A stretch of DNA of 64,000 nt from Sphingobium sp. CAP-1 (lineage in GTDB: Bacteria > Pseudomonadota > Alphaproteobacteria > Sphingomonadales > Sphingomonadaceae), in the NCBI RefSeq assembly GCF_009720145.1, contig NZ_CP046252.1, positions 2,870,001 to 2,934,000 on the forward strand, in the 5' to 3' direction. Shown here piece after piece: positions 1 through 8,405 of this stretch (the stretch's first letter is position 1; every line of letters begins with the position of its first letter). A program made the position numbers and the translations under genes. Below the pieces are notes generated by a model that had not been told where the DNA came from, ran no database searches, and saw nothing but the letters and a program-made list of their open reading frames with translations.

Positions 1-2
1 AT

Positions 3-1076
3 GAGGAAGCCGCACGGCAGGGCGCGGCCGGCGTGCTGGTGGTGCATGAAAGCGAGCCGGCTTCCTATGGCTGGGCGACGGTCAAGAACAGCAACACGAA
101 CACCATGTTCGACATCGTCCGCGCCGACCCGAAGGCCGCGCATACGCAGATGGAAGCATGGGTGCAAAAGGATCTGGCGGCGAAGCTGTTCGCGGCGTCG
201 GGCGTGGATTTCGACGCGGCCAAGGCGGCGGCGCGGCGGAAGGATTTCCGGCCTATTCCGCTGAAGGCGACGATGAGCGCCGACTATGCGGTGCAGTCGC
301 AGATCATCACGTCGCACAATGTCGCGGGGATGGTGCAGGGTAGCAAATATCCGAACGAGACGGTGATCTATTCGGCGCATTGGGACCATCTGGGCATCGG
401 CGCGCCGGATGCGAAGGGCGACACCATCTATAATGGCGCGCGCGACAATGCGTCGGGCACCGCCGCCTTGCTGGAATTGGCGCGCGCTTACGCGAAGGGG
501 CCGAAACCGGAACGCAGCGTGCTGTTTCTGGCGGTGACGGCGGAGGAGAAGGGGCTGCTGGGGTCCGAATATTATGCCGACAATCCGTTGCGGCCATTGG
601 CGACGACGGCGGGCGTGATCAATATGGATGGGCCGTTCGGGGCCGAGAAAACCAGCAATTTCAGCATTTCGGGCGCGGCGAAGCTGGATCTGCTGACGCT
701 GCTGACCGAGGAAGGCGGGAAGCTGGGGCGGCATTATACGCCCGACGCGCGGCCGGAGGCGGGCAGTTTCTACCGCTCCGACCATTTCCCGATGGCCAAG
801 CGCGGCGTGCCGGCCATTTCCTTCAATCCGGGGCGCGAACTGGTCAATGGCGGCGCGGAACGGGGCAAGGCGTTGCAGGACGCCTATACCAGGGACCGCT
901 ATCACCAGCCAGCCGACGAATATGACGCCGGTTGGGACACCAGTAGCTGGGAAGGGGACATGACCCTGCTCTATAATGTCGGGCGTCGCGTGGCCGACAG
1001 CCATGACTGGCCCAACTGGTCGGCCGACAGCGAATTTCGCGCCGCCCGCGATGCCAGCGCGGCGCAGCGCAAATGA
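3..1076 (+). CDS. M28-family zinc metallopeptidase (5' end outside window)
   Basis: This is the C-terminal part of an exported-type M28 (aminopeptidase Y/S-like) peptidase. The reading frame is open to the first base of the window, so the start, any signal peptide and the PA domain lie upstream. The metal-binding motifs of the family are visible in order: SAHWDHLG (His and Asp), DNASG (bridging Asp), TAEEKGLLG (catalytic and ligand Glu pair) and YRSDHFPM (last His). The family cleaves N-terminal residues or short peptides with two zinc ions. It converges on motB across a perfect hairpin. It has no evident link to the flagellar genes. The family is secure; the substrate is unknown. Confidence 0.9.
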   Translation, partial: EEAARQGAAGVLVVHESEPASYGWATVKNSNTNTMFDIVRADPKAAHTQMEAWVQKDLAAKLFAASGVDFDAAKAAARRKDFRPIPLKATMSADYAVQSQIITSHNVAGMVQGSKYPNETVIYSAHWDHLGIGAPDAKGDTIYNGARDNASGTAALLELARAYAKGPKPERSVLFLAVTAEEKGLLGSEYYADNPLRPLATTAGVINMDGPFGAEKTSNFSISGAAKLDLLTLLTEEGGKLGRHYTPDARPEAGSFYRSDHFPMAKRGVPAISFNPGRELVNGGAERGKALQDAYTRDRYHQPADEYDAGWDTSSWEGDMTLLYNVGRRVADSHDWPNWSADSEFRAARDASAAQRK

Positions 1077-1082
1077 GGTGAC

Positions 1083-1112
1083 AGCCTGTTCCCGCTTTCG
1101 CGGGAACAGGCT
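1083..1112. terminator. Perfect hairpin between convergent genes
   Basis: A 13-bp perfect stem (AGCCTGTTCCCGC and its complement) encloses a TTTC loop. It sits between the peptidase stop (1076) and the motB stop (1137). There is no T-run, so it may be a bidirectional transcription stop, or a copy of the dispersed TTCCCGC..GCGGGAA palindromes common in proteobacterial intergenic DNA. Confidence 0.6.
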
Positions 1113-1136
1113 GCGCCATGACTGCCGTCGGCGAGG

Positions 1137-2189
1137 TCAGTGCTTGCCGGGCTTGCTCGATGTGCCGGGCGCGGTCGGATTGACCAGTTGGGCGCCGGTG
1201 GGAAGGCCGGTGCCGCCCATGTCGAGCTTTTGCGCCTGCACCTTCGCGAGGCGGGCGGGATCGTCCCGTTCCGCGATCGCGGCCTTGGTTTCCGCGTCCA
1301 TCTCATCGTCCGTATCGCCGCTGCCGCCGCCACGGGTCCAGCCCAGGATGATCGACATGCGCCGGTTGCGGGGGTCATAGGCGTCGGTCTTGATGAACGG
1401 CTCGCGGTCGGCCACGCCCTCGATCCGGGCGAAGCGGTCATTGCCGATACCGGTCGCGGCCAGCGCCTGACGCGTTGTTTCGGCGCGGGCGGAGGACAGC
1501 ATCCAGTTGTTCATCGTCCGCCCCGACGCATAGGGCAGGCCATCGGTATGGCCGCGCACGATCAGCGGATTGGGCATGGTCTGCAACGCCTGCGACACTT
1601 CGCCGATCAGCGCGCGGGCTTCGGGCACGAGTTGATCGGTGCCGGATTTGAACATCGCGAAATCGGCTTCGTCGATCAGGTCGATGCGTAGCCCTTCGCG
1701 GGTTTCGGTGAAGCGCACATTCTTGCGCAGCTTCGCCAGCCCCTTCTTCGACATGCGTTCTTCAAGCTGCTTCTTGATGCCTTCGAACTTCTGCCGGTCG
1801 GCGGCGCGCATCGCCTTGCCGCCCTGATCCTTGGTGCCGGTGGCGTCTCTGGGAATCGTGATGGACAGATTGCCCTGACCGCCGGTGGTCGGATAATTTT
1901 CCTTGCCCATGATGGAATCGCCGCCCATCAGCCCGGTCGACCCGGCCGACGCCATTTTCAGCTCCACCAAAGTCGGGGTGAAATAGTCGGCCAGCGCCTT
2001 GCGCTGCTTTTCGGTCGTCGCGCCGAGCAGCCACATCAGCAGGAAGAAGGCCATCATCGCCGTCACGAAGTCGGCATAGGCGACCTTCCAGGCGCCGCCA
2101 TGATGGCCGCCATGCCCGTCGACGATGATTTTCTTGACGATGATCGGCCTGGGTTCAGGCTCGTTCGCGCCGCGCTTCTTCTCGGCCAT
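1137..2189 (-). CDS. motB: Flagellar stator protein MotB
   Basis: MotB forms the proton-conducting stator with MotA and anchors it to peptidoglycan. The 350-residue protein has a basic, His-rich N-terminus and one transmembrane segment (about 41-57). That segment follows the motif WKVAYADF, in which Asp40 is the expected proton-binding residue. The C-terminal half carries an OmpA-like peptidoglycan-binding domain (motif IVRGHTDGLPY). The gene lies 3 nt downstream of motA and shares the sigma-28-type promoter found upstream of motA. Length and motifs fit ordinary proton-type MotB proteins. Confidence 0.96.
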   Translation of the reverse strand: MAEKKRGANEPEPRPIIVKKIIVDGHGGHHGGAWKVAYADFVTAMMAFFLLMWLLGATTEKQRKALADYFTPTLVELKMASAGSTGLMGGDSIMGKENYPTTGGQGNLSITIPRDATGTKDQGGKAMRAADRQKFEGIKKQLEERMSKKGLAKLRKNVRFTETREGLRIDLIDEADFAMFKSGTDQLVPEARALIGEVSQALQTMPNPLIVRGHTDGLPYASGRTMNNWMLSSARAETTRQALAATGIGNDRFARIEGVADREPFIKTDAYDPRNRRMSIILGWTRGGGSGDTDDEMDAETKAAIAERDDPARLAKVQAQKLDMGGTGLPTGAQLVNPTAPGTSSKPGKH

Positions 2190-2192
2190 GGC

Positions 2193-3056
2193 TTATTTGT
2201 TCCGCATGCCGTCGAACACCTCGGCAAAGCCGGGCTGGTTGGCGTGGATCAGGCTGGAGCGCGCGGCTTCGATCACCAGCGGCTGCGGATGGCCGTGCAG
2301 CGAGGCGATGATGATCTGCTTCACCACATGATAGATCGCCCCGTCCTGCTCGATCACCGCGCGGCAGCGATTGGCGAAGGGATTGACCATGCCATAGGCG
2401 AGCAACACGCCGAGGAAGGTGCCGACCAGCGCCGAGCCGATCATCGCGCCCAGCACCGACGGCGGCTGGTCGATCGATCCCATGGTTTTCACCACGCCCA
2501 GAACCGCCGCGACGATGCCCAGAGCGGGCAGCGCATCGGCCAGCCCCTGAAGATTGTCGGCGGGTTTCAAGGCTTCGTGGTGATGGGTCTTGAGGCTGTT
2601 GTCCATCACCTCCTCCACCGCGTGCGGATCGAGCGTGCCGGACGACACCACGACCAGGCGCAGCGTATCGCTGATCAGGTGGATCAGCGTCTTGTCCTTC
2701 ATCAGCTTGGGATATTCGCCGAAGATCGGCGAGGTGCCGGGATCTTCGATATGCGGTTCGAGCGCCACCGGCCCTTCGACGCGCAGCGTTTTCATCAGCT
2801 TGCTGACGAGGAAGATGCAGTCGAGGAAATCCTGTTTCTTGTAGGCCGGTCCCTTGAATACCTTGCCCAGGCCGCCGCCCAGCGCCTTCAGGTCCGCGCC
2901 CGAATTGCCGATGATGAGCGCGCCGACGGCGGCGCCGCCGATGATGAGCATTTCGTGCGGCAATGCGTGCAGCACCGGGCCGATGTCGCCGCCGGTGAAC
3001 ACGAAGCCGCCGAACACCATGCCGAGCAGGACGACCAGGCCGATGATTGGAAACAT
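2193..3056 (-). CDS. motA: Flagellar stator protein MotA
   Basis: MotA is the four-helix stator subunit that converts proton flow into torque through its cytoplasmic loop and FliG. The 287-residue protein begins MFPIIGLVVLLGM and has the paired N- and C-terminal hydrophobic helices and large cytoplasmic loop of the MotA_ExbB family. The ATG at 3056 is preferred because GGGGAA lies 6 nt upstream. An in-frame TTG at 3089 would add 11 residues but has no clear ribosome site. The downstream partner motB follows after 3 nt. Expression is probably FliA-dependent through the site at 3128-3154. Confidence 0.96.
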   Translation of the reverse strand: MFPIIGLVVLLGMVFGGFVFTGGDIGPVLHALPHEMLIIGGAAVGALIIGNSGADLKALGGGLGKVFKGPAYKKQDFLDCIFLVSKLMKTLRVEGPVALEPHIEDPGTSPIFGEYPKLMKDKTLIHLISDTLRLVVVSSGTLDPHAVEEVMDNSLKTHHHEALKPADNLQGLADALPALGIVAAVLGVVKTMGSIDQPPSVLGAMIGSALVGTFLGVLLAYGMVNPFANRCRAVIEQDGAIYHVVKQIIIASLHGHPQPLVIEAARSSLIHANQPGFAEVFDGMRNK

Positions 3057-3127
3057 GGAATTCCCCGAAATAATGACCCGAAGGTCCAAGCCGATGCAGC
3101 ATCGCAGAGGATGCCTGTCAGATGGTT

Positions 3128-3154
3128 AATACGGCCTGGTTGGCGTCCGGTTTA
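3128..3154 (-). promoter_or_regulatory. Sigma-28 (FliA) promoter for motAB
   Basis: On the minus strand the sequence reads TAAA, exactly 15 bases, then GCCGTATT. The FliA consensus is TAAA-N15-GCCGATAA. It lies about 70 nt upstream of the motA ATG in the flgL-motA gap. The same arrangement precedes fliC and fliD in this window, and fliA itself is present. Confidence 0.8.
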
Positions 3155-3179
3155 GGACGCGGCCCTTGTTTTTCCCCGA

Positions 3180-4025
3180 TTATTTGATGAGGTCGAACAG
3201 GGTCTGCTGGTTGATCCGGGCGAAGGCCGACTGGGCGGCGTCGAGCTGGAGCAGATTGGCCTGAAGGCGCGAGATGACTTCCTGCAAATCGGTCGATTCC
3301 AGGTCGGCGCGTCGCTCGGTCAGGTCGGTGTCGACTTCGGTCAGGCGATTGCCGATGGTTTCCAGCCGGTCGCTGCGCACACCCTGCTTGGCCTGTTCGA
3401 CGGTGATGTGGCTCTGCCCCGCCTGCACCGCTTCGACGGCGGCGGCGATGGCGCTATCGTCCTTGCTCTGGACGGCGGCGATGCTCTGTCCCAATATGTC
3501 GTCGATCGACATGGCGGTGCCGTTGACATCGATCCCTTCCGACACTTCCTGCCGGGTTCCCACGACCGCGAGGTTCAGGCCGCGACTGACCGGGACCAGG
3601 GTGCTTTCGCTCTCGTCAAAGACGGGTGTGCCCTGATAATCCTTCTGGTTCAGCATCTCGTTGATAGAGGTGCGGATGGTCGTCAATTCCTCGACGATCG
3701 CGGCGCGGCTGGTGTCGTTCAAAGACCCGTTGCGGGCCGATGTCGCCAGTTCCTGCGCGCGGGTCAGGAGATTGTTGATTTCCGACAGGTTGGATTCGGC
3801 GTTGCCGGCGCGGGTCGTGCCATAGCTGACATTGGACTGCCAGGCGGCCTGCTGCGCCTGGGCGCGGCCAATGTCCGACACCTGCACCCAGGCGAGCGCG
3901 TTATCGGACGCCTTGTTGAGCGTGATGCCGCTGGAAATGGCGGCCTGCGCGTCGGTGATGCTCTTGGAGAGCGACTGCTGACGGCGCATTTCGGCGAGGA
4001 GTGTCTTGGTGGTGATGGCGACCAT
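3180..4025 (-). CDS. flgL: Flagellar hook-filament junction protein FlgL
   Basis: FlgL (HAP3) joins the hook to the filament. The 281-residue protein has flagellin-like ends. The N-terminus carries KASDNALAWVQVSDI in the coiled D0/D1 region. The C-terminal helical region includes LQANLLQLDAAQSAFARI and ends in DLIK. The variable middle is short. AAGGGG lies upstream of the ATG. The gene follows flgK by 18 nt and is the last gene of the flgGHIJKL unit, which has a sigma-54 promoter ahead of flgG. Confidence 0.93.
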   Translation of the reverse strand: MVAITTKTLLAEMRRQQSLSKSITDAQAAISSGITLNKASDNALAWVQVSDIGRAQAQQAAWQSNVSYGTTRAGNAESNLSEINNLLTRAQELATSARNGSLNDTSRAAIVEELTTIRTSINEMLNQKDYQGTPVFDESESTLVPVSRGLNLAVVGTRQEVSEGIDVNGTAMSIDDILGQSIAAVQSKDDSAIAAAVEAVQAGQSHITVEQAKQGVRSDRLETIGNRLTEVDTDLTERRADLESTDLQEVISRLQANLLQLDAAQSAFARINQQTLFDLIK

Positions 4026-4043
4026 GGATCAGACCCCTTCGCG

Positions 4044-5378
4044 TCACATGATGTCGAGGATGGATTGGATGGTTTCCTTGGCGACCTGCAATATCTTGGC
4101 GCAGCCCGAATAGGCCTGTTGCACCCGCAGCAGATCGGCCGCCTCGGTATCCAGATCGACGCCGCTCACCGCTTCGCGCGCGGCGATCGCCTGATCGTTG
4201 CGGCTGGACGCGGTGTCATATTCCGCGTTGGTCGAGGACAGGAGATTGGCGTGGGAGGCGATGAGCGAGGTCCATGACTGTTCCACGCTGCCATTGCCGC
4301 GCAGGGCGGTGTTGACGTTGAGCAGATTGCCGTTCTTGGTGCCGTCCGCCGATCGGGTCGCCAACTGGTCGGGATCGGTGATGAGCGCCGCTATGGTCGC
4401 GGCGCTGGTGCCGGACAAAAGGGCGCCGCCCGTCGTGCCGTCATTGGTCAGCCCGTCATCATGCCAGTCGTTCATGTCGGTGACGAACTGGGCGGCGAGA
4501 TCGTCCAGTTCCGTGCGGCGATCGGCGACGGTGTCGGCGGCCGAGAATAGCCCACCCAGCGTGCCGCTGGCCGGCGCGGTCAGCGCGGTGCCGTCGGCCA
4601 TGCTGAGCGCCAATGTGCCGTCGCTGTTGGCGGCGACGGCGATGCTGGCGGCATTGTTGCCGCTGACCAGCGTCTGTCCGCCGAAAGTGACGGTCGCGCT
4701 GTCATGCGCGCCGAAGCTGATCGTGACGTTCAGATTTTCGGACAGGTCGGCCAGCGCGGCGTCGCGGCTGTCGAGCAGTTGCGCATAGGCCGAGGTGCCC
4801 GGCTGCGCGCGCAGCAGGCTGTTGTTGATGTCGGCCAGCGAGGACAGTGCCTGATTGACCGTGCCGACGGCGGACTGCGCTTCGGTGGCGATGCCGCTGG
4901 AGACATTTTGCAGGTCGACGGCGGTCTGGTTGAAGGCCTGTGCGACGCGGCTGATGCTGTCGAGCGTGGTGACGCGCAGCGATTTGTCGTCGGGGCTGGC
5001 GGCCAGCTTTTCCATATTCTGATACATGCTGGTCATCAACTGGCCGACGCCGGTGCCGGTGTCGTTGAGCGCGGTTTCCGTGTCGCCCAGCCAGCGCTGC
5101 CGCGCGGTCGCGCTGCCCAGCGCCATGGCGGTGGCGCGGACGGTGGCGTCCAGATAGGGATCGCTCGCGCGGTTGACGCTCGATACCTGGGTGCCGCCGA
5201 AATTGGCGCGCGAATTATAGGTCGCCATCGTGGCGTTGGACGCGCCCGATTCGGTCGTCGTCACCGTGCGCCGGGCGAAGCCGTCGGTGCTGGCATTGGC
5301 GATATTCTCGGAAATCGCGGCCATCGCGGTGCGATAGGCCTTGGTGCCCGAAGAACCGATGATGAAGAGGTCGCTCAT
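4044..5378 (-). CDS. flgK: Flagellar hook-associated protein FlgK
   Basis: FlgK (HAP1) caps the hook and forms the hook-filament junction with FlgL. The 444-residue protein has the rod/hook N-terminal motif (KAYRTAMAAISENIANASTDG) and the matching C-terminal helix (DLLRVQQAYSGCAKILQVAK). It is at the short end of the family, implying a reduced central domain. The start is fixed by GGAGGG just upstream of the ATG. The upstream flgJ frame runs 164 nt into this gene, probably because flgJ carries a frameshift. Confidence 0.94.
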   Translation of the reverse strand: MSDLFIIGSSGTKAYRTAMAAISENIANASTDGFARRTVTTTESGASNATMATYNSRANFGGTQVSSVNRASDPYLDATVRATAMALGSATARQRWLGDTETALNDTGTGVGQLMTSMYQNMEKLAASPDDKSLRVTTLDSISRVAQAFNQTAVDLQNVSSGIATEAQSAVGTVNQALSSLADINNSLLRAQPGTSAYAQLLDSRDAALADLSENLNVTISFGAHDSATVTFGGQTLVSGNNAASIAVAANSDGTLALSMADGTALTAPASGTLGGLFSAADTVADRRTELDDLAAQFVTDMNDWHDDGLTNDGTTGGALLSGTSAATIAALITDPDQLATRSADGTKNGNLLNVNTALRGNGSVEQSWTSLIASHANLLSSTNAEYDTASSRNDQAIAAREAVSGVDLDTEAADLLRVQQAYSGCAKILQVAKETIQSILDIM

Positions 5379-5706
5379 TTGCCCTCCGCCGGGATTGGGC
5401 CGTCAGGCGCGCTGGGGAAGGGCCGTCCTTCACCCGGTCGCCAAATTGCTTCATCAGCAGCTCGGCGATGCCCATGGAACCGGTTGCGGCCATGGCGTCG
5501 GCCGTGCGGGCGTCGGCCATGCTCTGAAACTGTTCGGTCGCGCTGGAATCGGTGATGCCGTCAGCGAGGCTGGCCGATCGCATCGCGCCGATCATCTGGC
5601 GCAGGAACACGGCCTCGAACTGCTGCGCCACTTTCTGAAGGCCGGCCTTGTCCGATGCACCGGCGGTCGTCGCCGGGTTCGCGGAGGATGTCGTCGCTAT
5701 CTGCAT
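5215..5706 (-). CDS. flgJ: FlgJ-type rod-binding protein (C-terminus probably frameshifted)
   Basis: The first 85-90 residues match the rod-binding domain of FlgJ (QKVAQQFEAVFLRQMIGAM, then SMGIAELLMKQFGDRV), which caps the growing rod. There is no C-terminal muramidase domain. The lytic transglycosylase at 14334 probably supplies that activity. The ATG overlaps the flgI stop. After about residue 95 the frame turns Arg-rich and reads flgK in another frame for 164 nt. A one-base correction near 5405-5445 would instead end the protein at a TGA at 5403-5405, giving about 101 residues and a normal 24-nt gap to flgK. I take the long tail to be an artefact or mutation. Confidence 0.8.
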   Translation of the reverse strand: MQIATTSSANPATTAGASDKAGLQKVAQQFEAVFLRQMIGAMRSASLADGITDSSATEQFQSMADARTADAMAATGSMGIAELLMKQFGDRVKDGPSPARLTAQSRRRANERPLHHRFFGHQGLSHRDGRDFREYRQCQHRRLRPAHGDDDRIGRVQRHDGDL

Positions 5707-6821
5707 CACAGCACCACCAGTTCCGCTTTCATCGCACCCGCCTGTTTCAGCGCTTCCAGGATCGCGACCATGTCCGCCGGGGAAGCCCCGATGGCGTTGA
5801 CCGCCTTGACTATATCGGCCAGCGACGCCCCACCTTTAAAATTAACCATCGGTTTCTTTTCCTGGTCGATGCTGATGCTGCTCGATTGTTCGGTCGCGGT
5901 CTGGCCCTGGCTGAAGGGCGCGGGCTGGACCACGCGCGGGCTTTCATTGACGCTGACGGTCAGCTTGCCATGGGCGACGGCGGCCGGATGGATCTTGACC
6001 GCGCCGTTGATGACGACGGTGCCGGTGCGCGCGTTGACGATCACCTTGGCGGCGGCGTCGGCAGGGGAAATCTCGATATTCTCGATCATGCCCATCATCA
6101 GGATGCGCTGTTCGGCCCCCGGCGCAGCGTCGATCGCGACCGATACGGCGTCGGTGGCGCGCGCGCGGCGATCGCCGAAGGTCTTGTTGATGCCGTCCGC
6201 GACCCGCAAGGCGGTGGTCAGATCGGCTTCGGACAGGTTGAAGGTCACGGTCGGCGCGGTGTCGAAGCCGGTCGCGACCGCACGCTCCACCGTGGCGCCG
6301 CCGGGAATGCGCCCGGCCGAGGGGATGTTGACCGACACCTGGCTGCCGTCCGCACCGGAGACGCCGAGGCCGCCGACGGCGAGGTTGCCCTGCGACATCG
6401 CGTAAATCTCGTTATCCGCGCCGCGCAGCGGGGTCATGATGAGGGTGCCGCCGCGCAGCGACTTGGCTTTCCCCAGCGCCGACACGGTCACGTCCAGCCG
6501 CTGGCCGGGCTTGGCGAAGGCCGGCAGGTCGGCCGTCACCAGCACCGCCGCCGCGTTCTTGAGCGCCGGATTGACGCCGGCCGGCAAAGTGAGGCCAAAG
6601 CGCGAGACGACGCCTTTCATGCCTTGCGTCGCATATTCGATGCTGTCGTCGCCCGTGCCCGCCAGACCCACGACGATACCGTAGCCGGTAAGCTGGTTGG
6701 GGCGCACGCCCTGGAAGCTGCCCAGATCCTTCACCCGTTCGGCCTGGGCCGGGGCGGCGAAGGGCAGGGCGGCGCAGAGCGCCAGCACCGGCAGCAGCAG
6801 GAAACGGAACGGGTGGGACAT
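5706..6821 (-). CDS. flgI: Flagellar P-ring protein FlgI
   Basis: FlgI forms the periplasmic P-ring bushing around the rod. A Sec-type signal peptide (MSHPFRFLLLPVLALCAALP, cleavage near APAQA) is followed by the highly conserved ERVKDLGSFQGVRPNQLTGY and VVGLAGTGD motifs. The C-terminus (LADIVKAVNAIGASPADMVA) is typical. An ATG 24 nt upstream abuts the flgH stop, but GGAAAG is placed for the ATG at 6821, giving 371 residues. FlgA, its assembly chaperone, is encoded at 12980. Confidence 0.95.
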   Translation of the reverse strand: MSHPFRFLLLPVLALCAALPFAAPAQAERVKDLGSFQGVRPNQLTGYGIVVGLAGTGDDSIEYATQGMKGVVSRFGLTLPAGVNPALKNAAAVLVTADLPAFAKPGQRLDVTVSALGKAKSLRGGTLIMTPLRGADNEIYAMSQGNLAVGGLGVSGADGSQVSVNIPSAGRIPGGATVERAVATGFDTAPTVTFNLSEADLTTALRVADGINKTFGDRRARATDAVSVAIDAAPGAEQRILMMGMIENIEISPADAAAKVIVNARTGTVVINGAVKIHPAAVAHGKLTVSVNESPRVVQPAPFSQGQTATEQSSSISIDQEKKPMVNFKGGASLADIVKAVNAIGASPADMVAILEALKQAGAMKAELVVL

Positions 6822-6845
6822 GGTCTTTCCGATCTCCAGGGACAT

Positions 6846-7538
6846 TCAGAAGGGGCTGATCATGGAGAAGAAGCGTTGCAGCCAACCCTGACGGCTGGCG
6901 CGGGCTATCTCCCCCTTGCCGGTGTAGATGATTTTCGCGTCGGCCACGCGGGTCGATGCGATGCGGTTTTCCGGCGTGATGTCGGCTTGACGGACGAGGC
7001 CGCTGATCTGGATATATTCGTCGCCGCGGTTGAGCGTCAGCGCCTTCTCGCCCTTCACCAGCATCGTGCCGTTGGGATAGACCGCCGCGACCGTCACCGT
7101 GATTTCGCCGCTCAGCGCATTGGACTGGGTCGCCGCGCCCTTGCCCGCGAAGCTGTTGGTGCCACCCATGGCGACATCGCTGGCCGAGAACAGCTTGGAC
7201 AGCGGGCCGGTGGTCGGCGGGGTCAGCCCCAGCGATCCGTCGCGGCTGGTGTCGGCGGAGTTGCTCTTGGACGCCTGGGTCTTTTCGACCAGGACGATGG
7301 TGATGATGTCGCCCACGCTGGTCGCGCGCGCGCCGCTGGTCAGCGGGGTATAGCCGGTCGACGCCTGAAAGATCGAGCCGTTGGCCGCCGGCGCGGCCGG
7401 CTGCGCCACGATGGCGGGCGCGTAGAAGTCGCGCTCGATCTCGCGCTTCTTCTTGCCGGCCGTGGCGGGCGCGGAGGCCAGCGCGATCAGCGAGACTGCG
7501 GCAATGATGGCAAGGGAGACGCGCATCAGCCGGCTCAC
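6846..7538 (-). CDS. flgH: Flagellar L-ring protein FlgH, without a lipobox
   Basis: FlgH forms the outer-membrane L-ring. The 230-residue protein has the family signatures SVGDIITIVLVEKTQASKSN and GSLGLTPP. The C-terminal half includes NGTMLVKGEKALTLNRGDEY and ISGLVRQADITPEN. The N-terminus is a signal peptide ending near ASAPATA. Unlike the enterobacterial lipoprotein, it has no Cys at the cleavage site and no Cys anywhere in the protein, so it cannot be lipidated in the usual way. It overlaps flgG by 4 nt. Confidence 0.93.
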   Translation of the reverse strand: MSRLMRVSLAIIAAVSLIALASAPATAGKKKREIERDFYAPAIVAQPAAPAANGSIFQASTGYTPLTSGARATSVGDIITIVLVEKTQASKSNSADTSRDGSLGLTPPTTGPLSKLFSASDVAMGGTNSFAGKGAATQSNALSGEITVTVAAVYPNGTMLVKGEKALTLNRGDEYIQISGLVRQADITPENRIASTRVADAKIIYTGKGEIARASRQGWLQRFFSMISPF

Positions 7539-8323
7539 ATATTCTGGTTGGCGTATTGGAGCATTTCGTCGGTCGCCTTGATCATCTTCGAATTGACCTC
7601 ATAGGCGCGCTGCGTCTCGATCATGTCGACCAGCTCCTCCACGACATTGACGTTCGAGGTTTCGAGATTGCCCGACCGGATGACGCCGCGCCCTTCCAGG
7701 CCGGCGGTGCCGGTCTGGGGCGTGCCGCTGGCGGCGGTTTCGACCAGCAGGTTATTGCCGGCCGACTGGAGGCCCGACGGGTTCATGAAGGTCGCCAGTT
7801 CGATCTGGCCAAGCTGGCTCGGTTCGCTTTCGCCCTGCAACGTCGCGGACACCGTGCCGTCGCTGCCGACCGTGACCGATGTCGCGCCTTGCGGCACGGT
7901 GATCTGCGGGATGAGTGGCAGGCCGTCGCTGGTGACGACGGTGCCTTCGGCAGTGACGCTGAAATTGCCGGCGCGGGTGTAGGCGGTCGAGCCATCGGCC
8001 CGCTGCACCTGGAAAAAGCCCGATCCTTCGATCGCCATGTCGAGTGCGTTGCCGGTTTCCTGGAGCGTGCCCTGCGTATTGATCTTGCTGGTGCCCTGAA
8101 GCGAGACGCCCGAACCCAGATTAAGGCCGGTCGCGAATTTATTCTCGCTGTCCGAATTGGCGCCCGCCGCGACGATCTGTTGATAGGACAGCGTTTCGAA
8201 GTCGGCGCGATCGCGCTTGAAGCCGGTGGTGTTGACGTTCGCCAGGTTGTTGGCGATCACGCGCATCTTCGTGTTCTGCGCGTCAAGGCCGGTGCGGGCG
8301 ACATGAAGGGCGGCGTTGGTCAT
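7535..8323 (-). CDS. flgG: Flagellar distal rod protein FlgG
   Basis: FlgG builds the distal rod. The 262-residue length is that of the canonical protein. The N-terminal rod motif (MRVIANNLANVNTTGFKRDR), the LNLGSGVSL region, the EGSGFFQVQRADG core and the C-terminal helix (NVVEELVDMIETQRAYEVNS) are all present. GGAGA lies 7 nt before the ATG. It is the first gene of the flgGHIJKL unit, preceded by a consensus sigma-54 element at 8374-8390. Confidence 0.96.
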   Translation of the reverse strand: MTNAALHVARTGLDAQNTKMRVIANNLANVNTTGFKRDRADFETLSYQQIVAAGANSDSENKFATGLNLGSGVSLQGTSKINTQGTLQETGNALDMAIEGSGFFQVQRADGSTAYTRAGNFSVTAEGTVVTSDGLPLIPQITVPQGATSVTVGSDGTVSATLQGESEPSQLGQIELATFMNPSGLQSAGNNLLVETAASGTPQTGTAGLEGRGVIRSGNLETSNVNVVEELVDMIETQRAYEVNSKMIKATDEMLQYANQNM

Positions 8324-8373
8324 CGTTCAATCTCCGTGCGGCATCCCCGACAGGATGCTCCTAGGGTTGTCAC

Positions 8374-8390
8374 AGCAAGATACGTGCCAA
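8374..8390 (-). promoter_or_regulatory. Sigma-54 promoter for flgGHIJKL
   Basis: The minus strand reads TTGGCACGTATCTTGCT. This matches the sigma-54 consensus TTGGCACG-N4-TTGCT at every defined position. It lies in the flgF-flgG gap, 51-67 nt upstream of the flgG ATG. Confidence 0.88.
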
Positions 8391-8405
8391 AATTAACCAT
8401 ATGCT

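Noticed and set aside
2100..3155. Long plus-strand frames opposite motA and motB
   Set aside because: They mirror real genes on the other strand, are rich in Arg, His and Gln, have no ribosome site and match no family.
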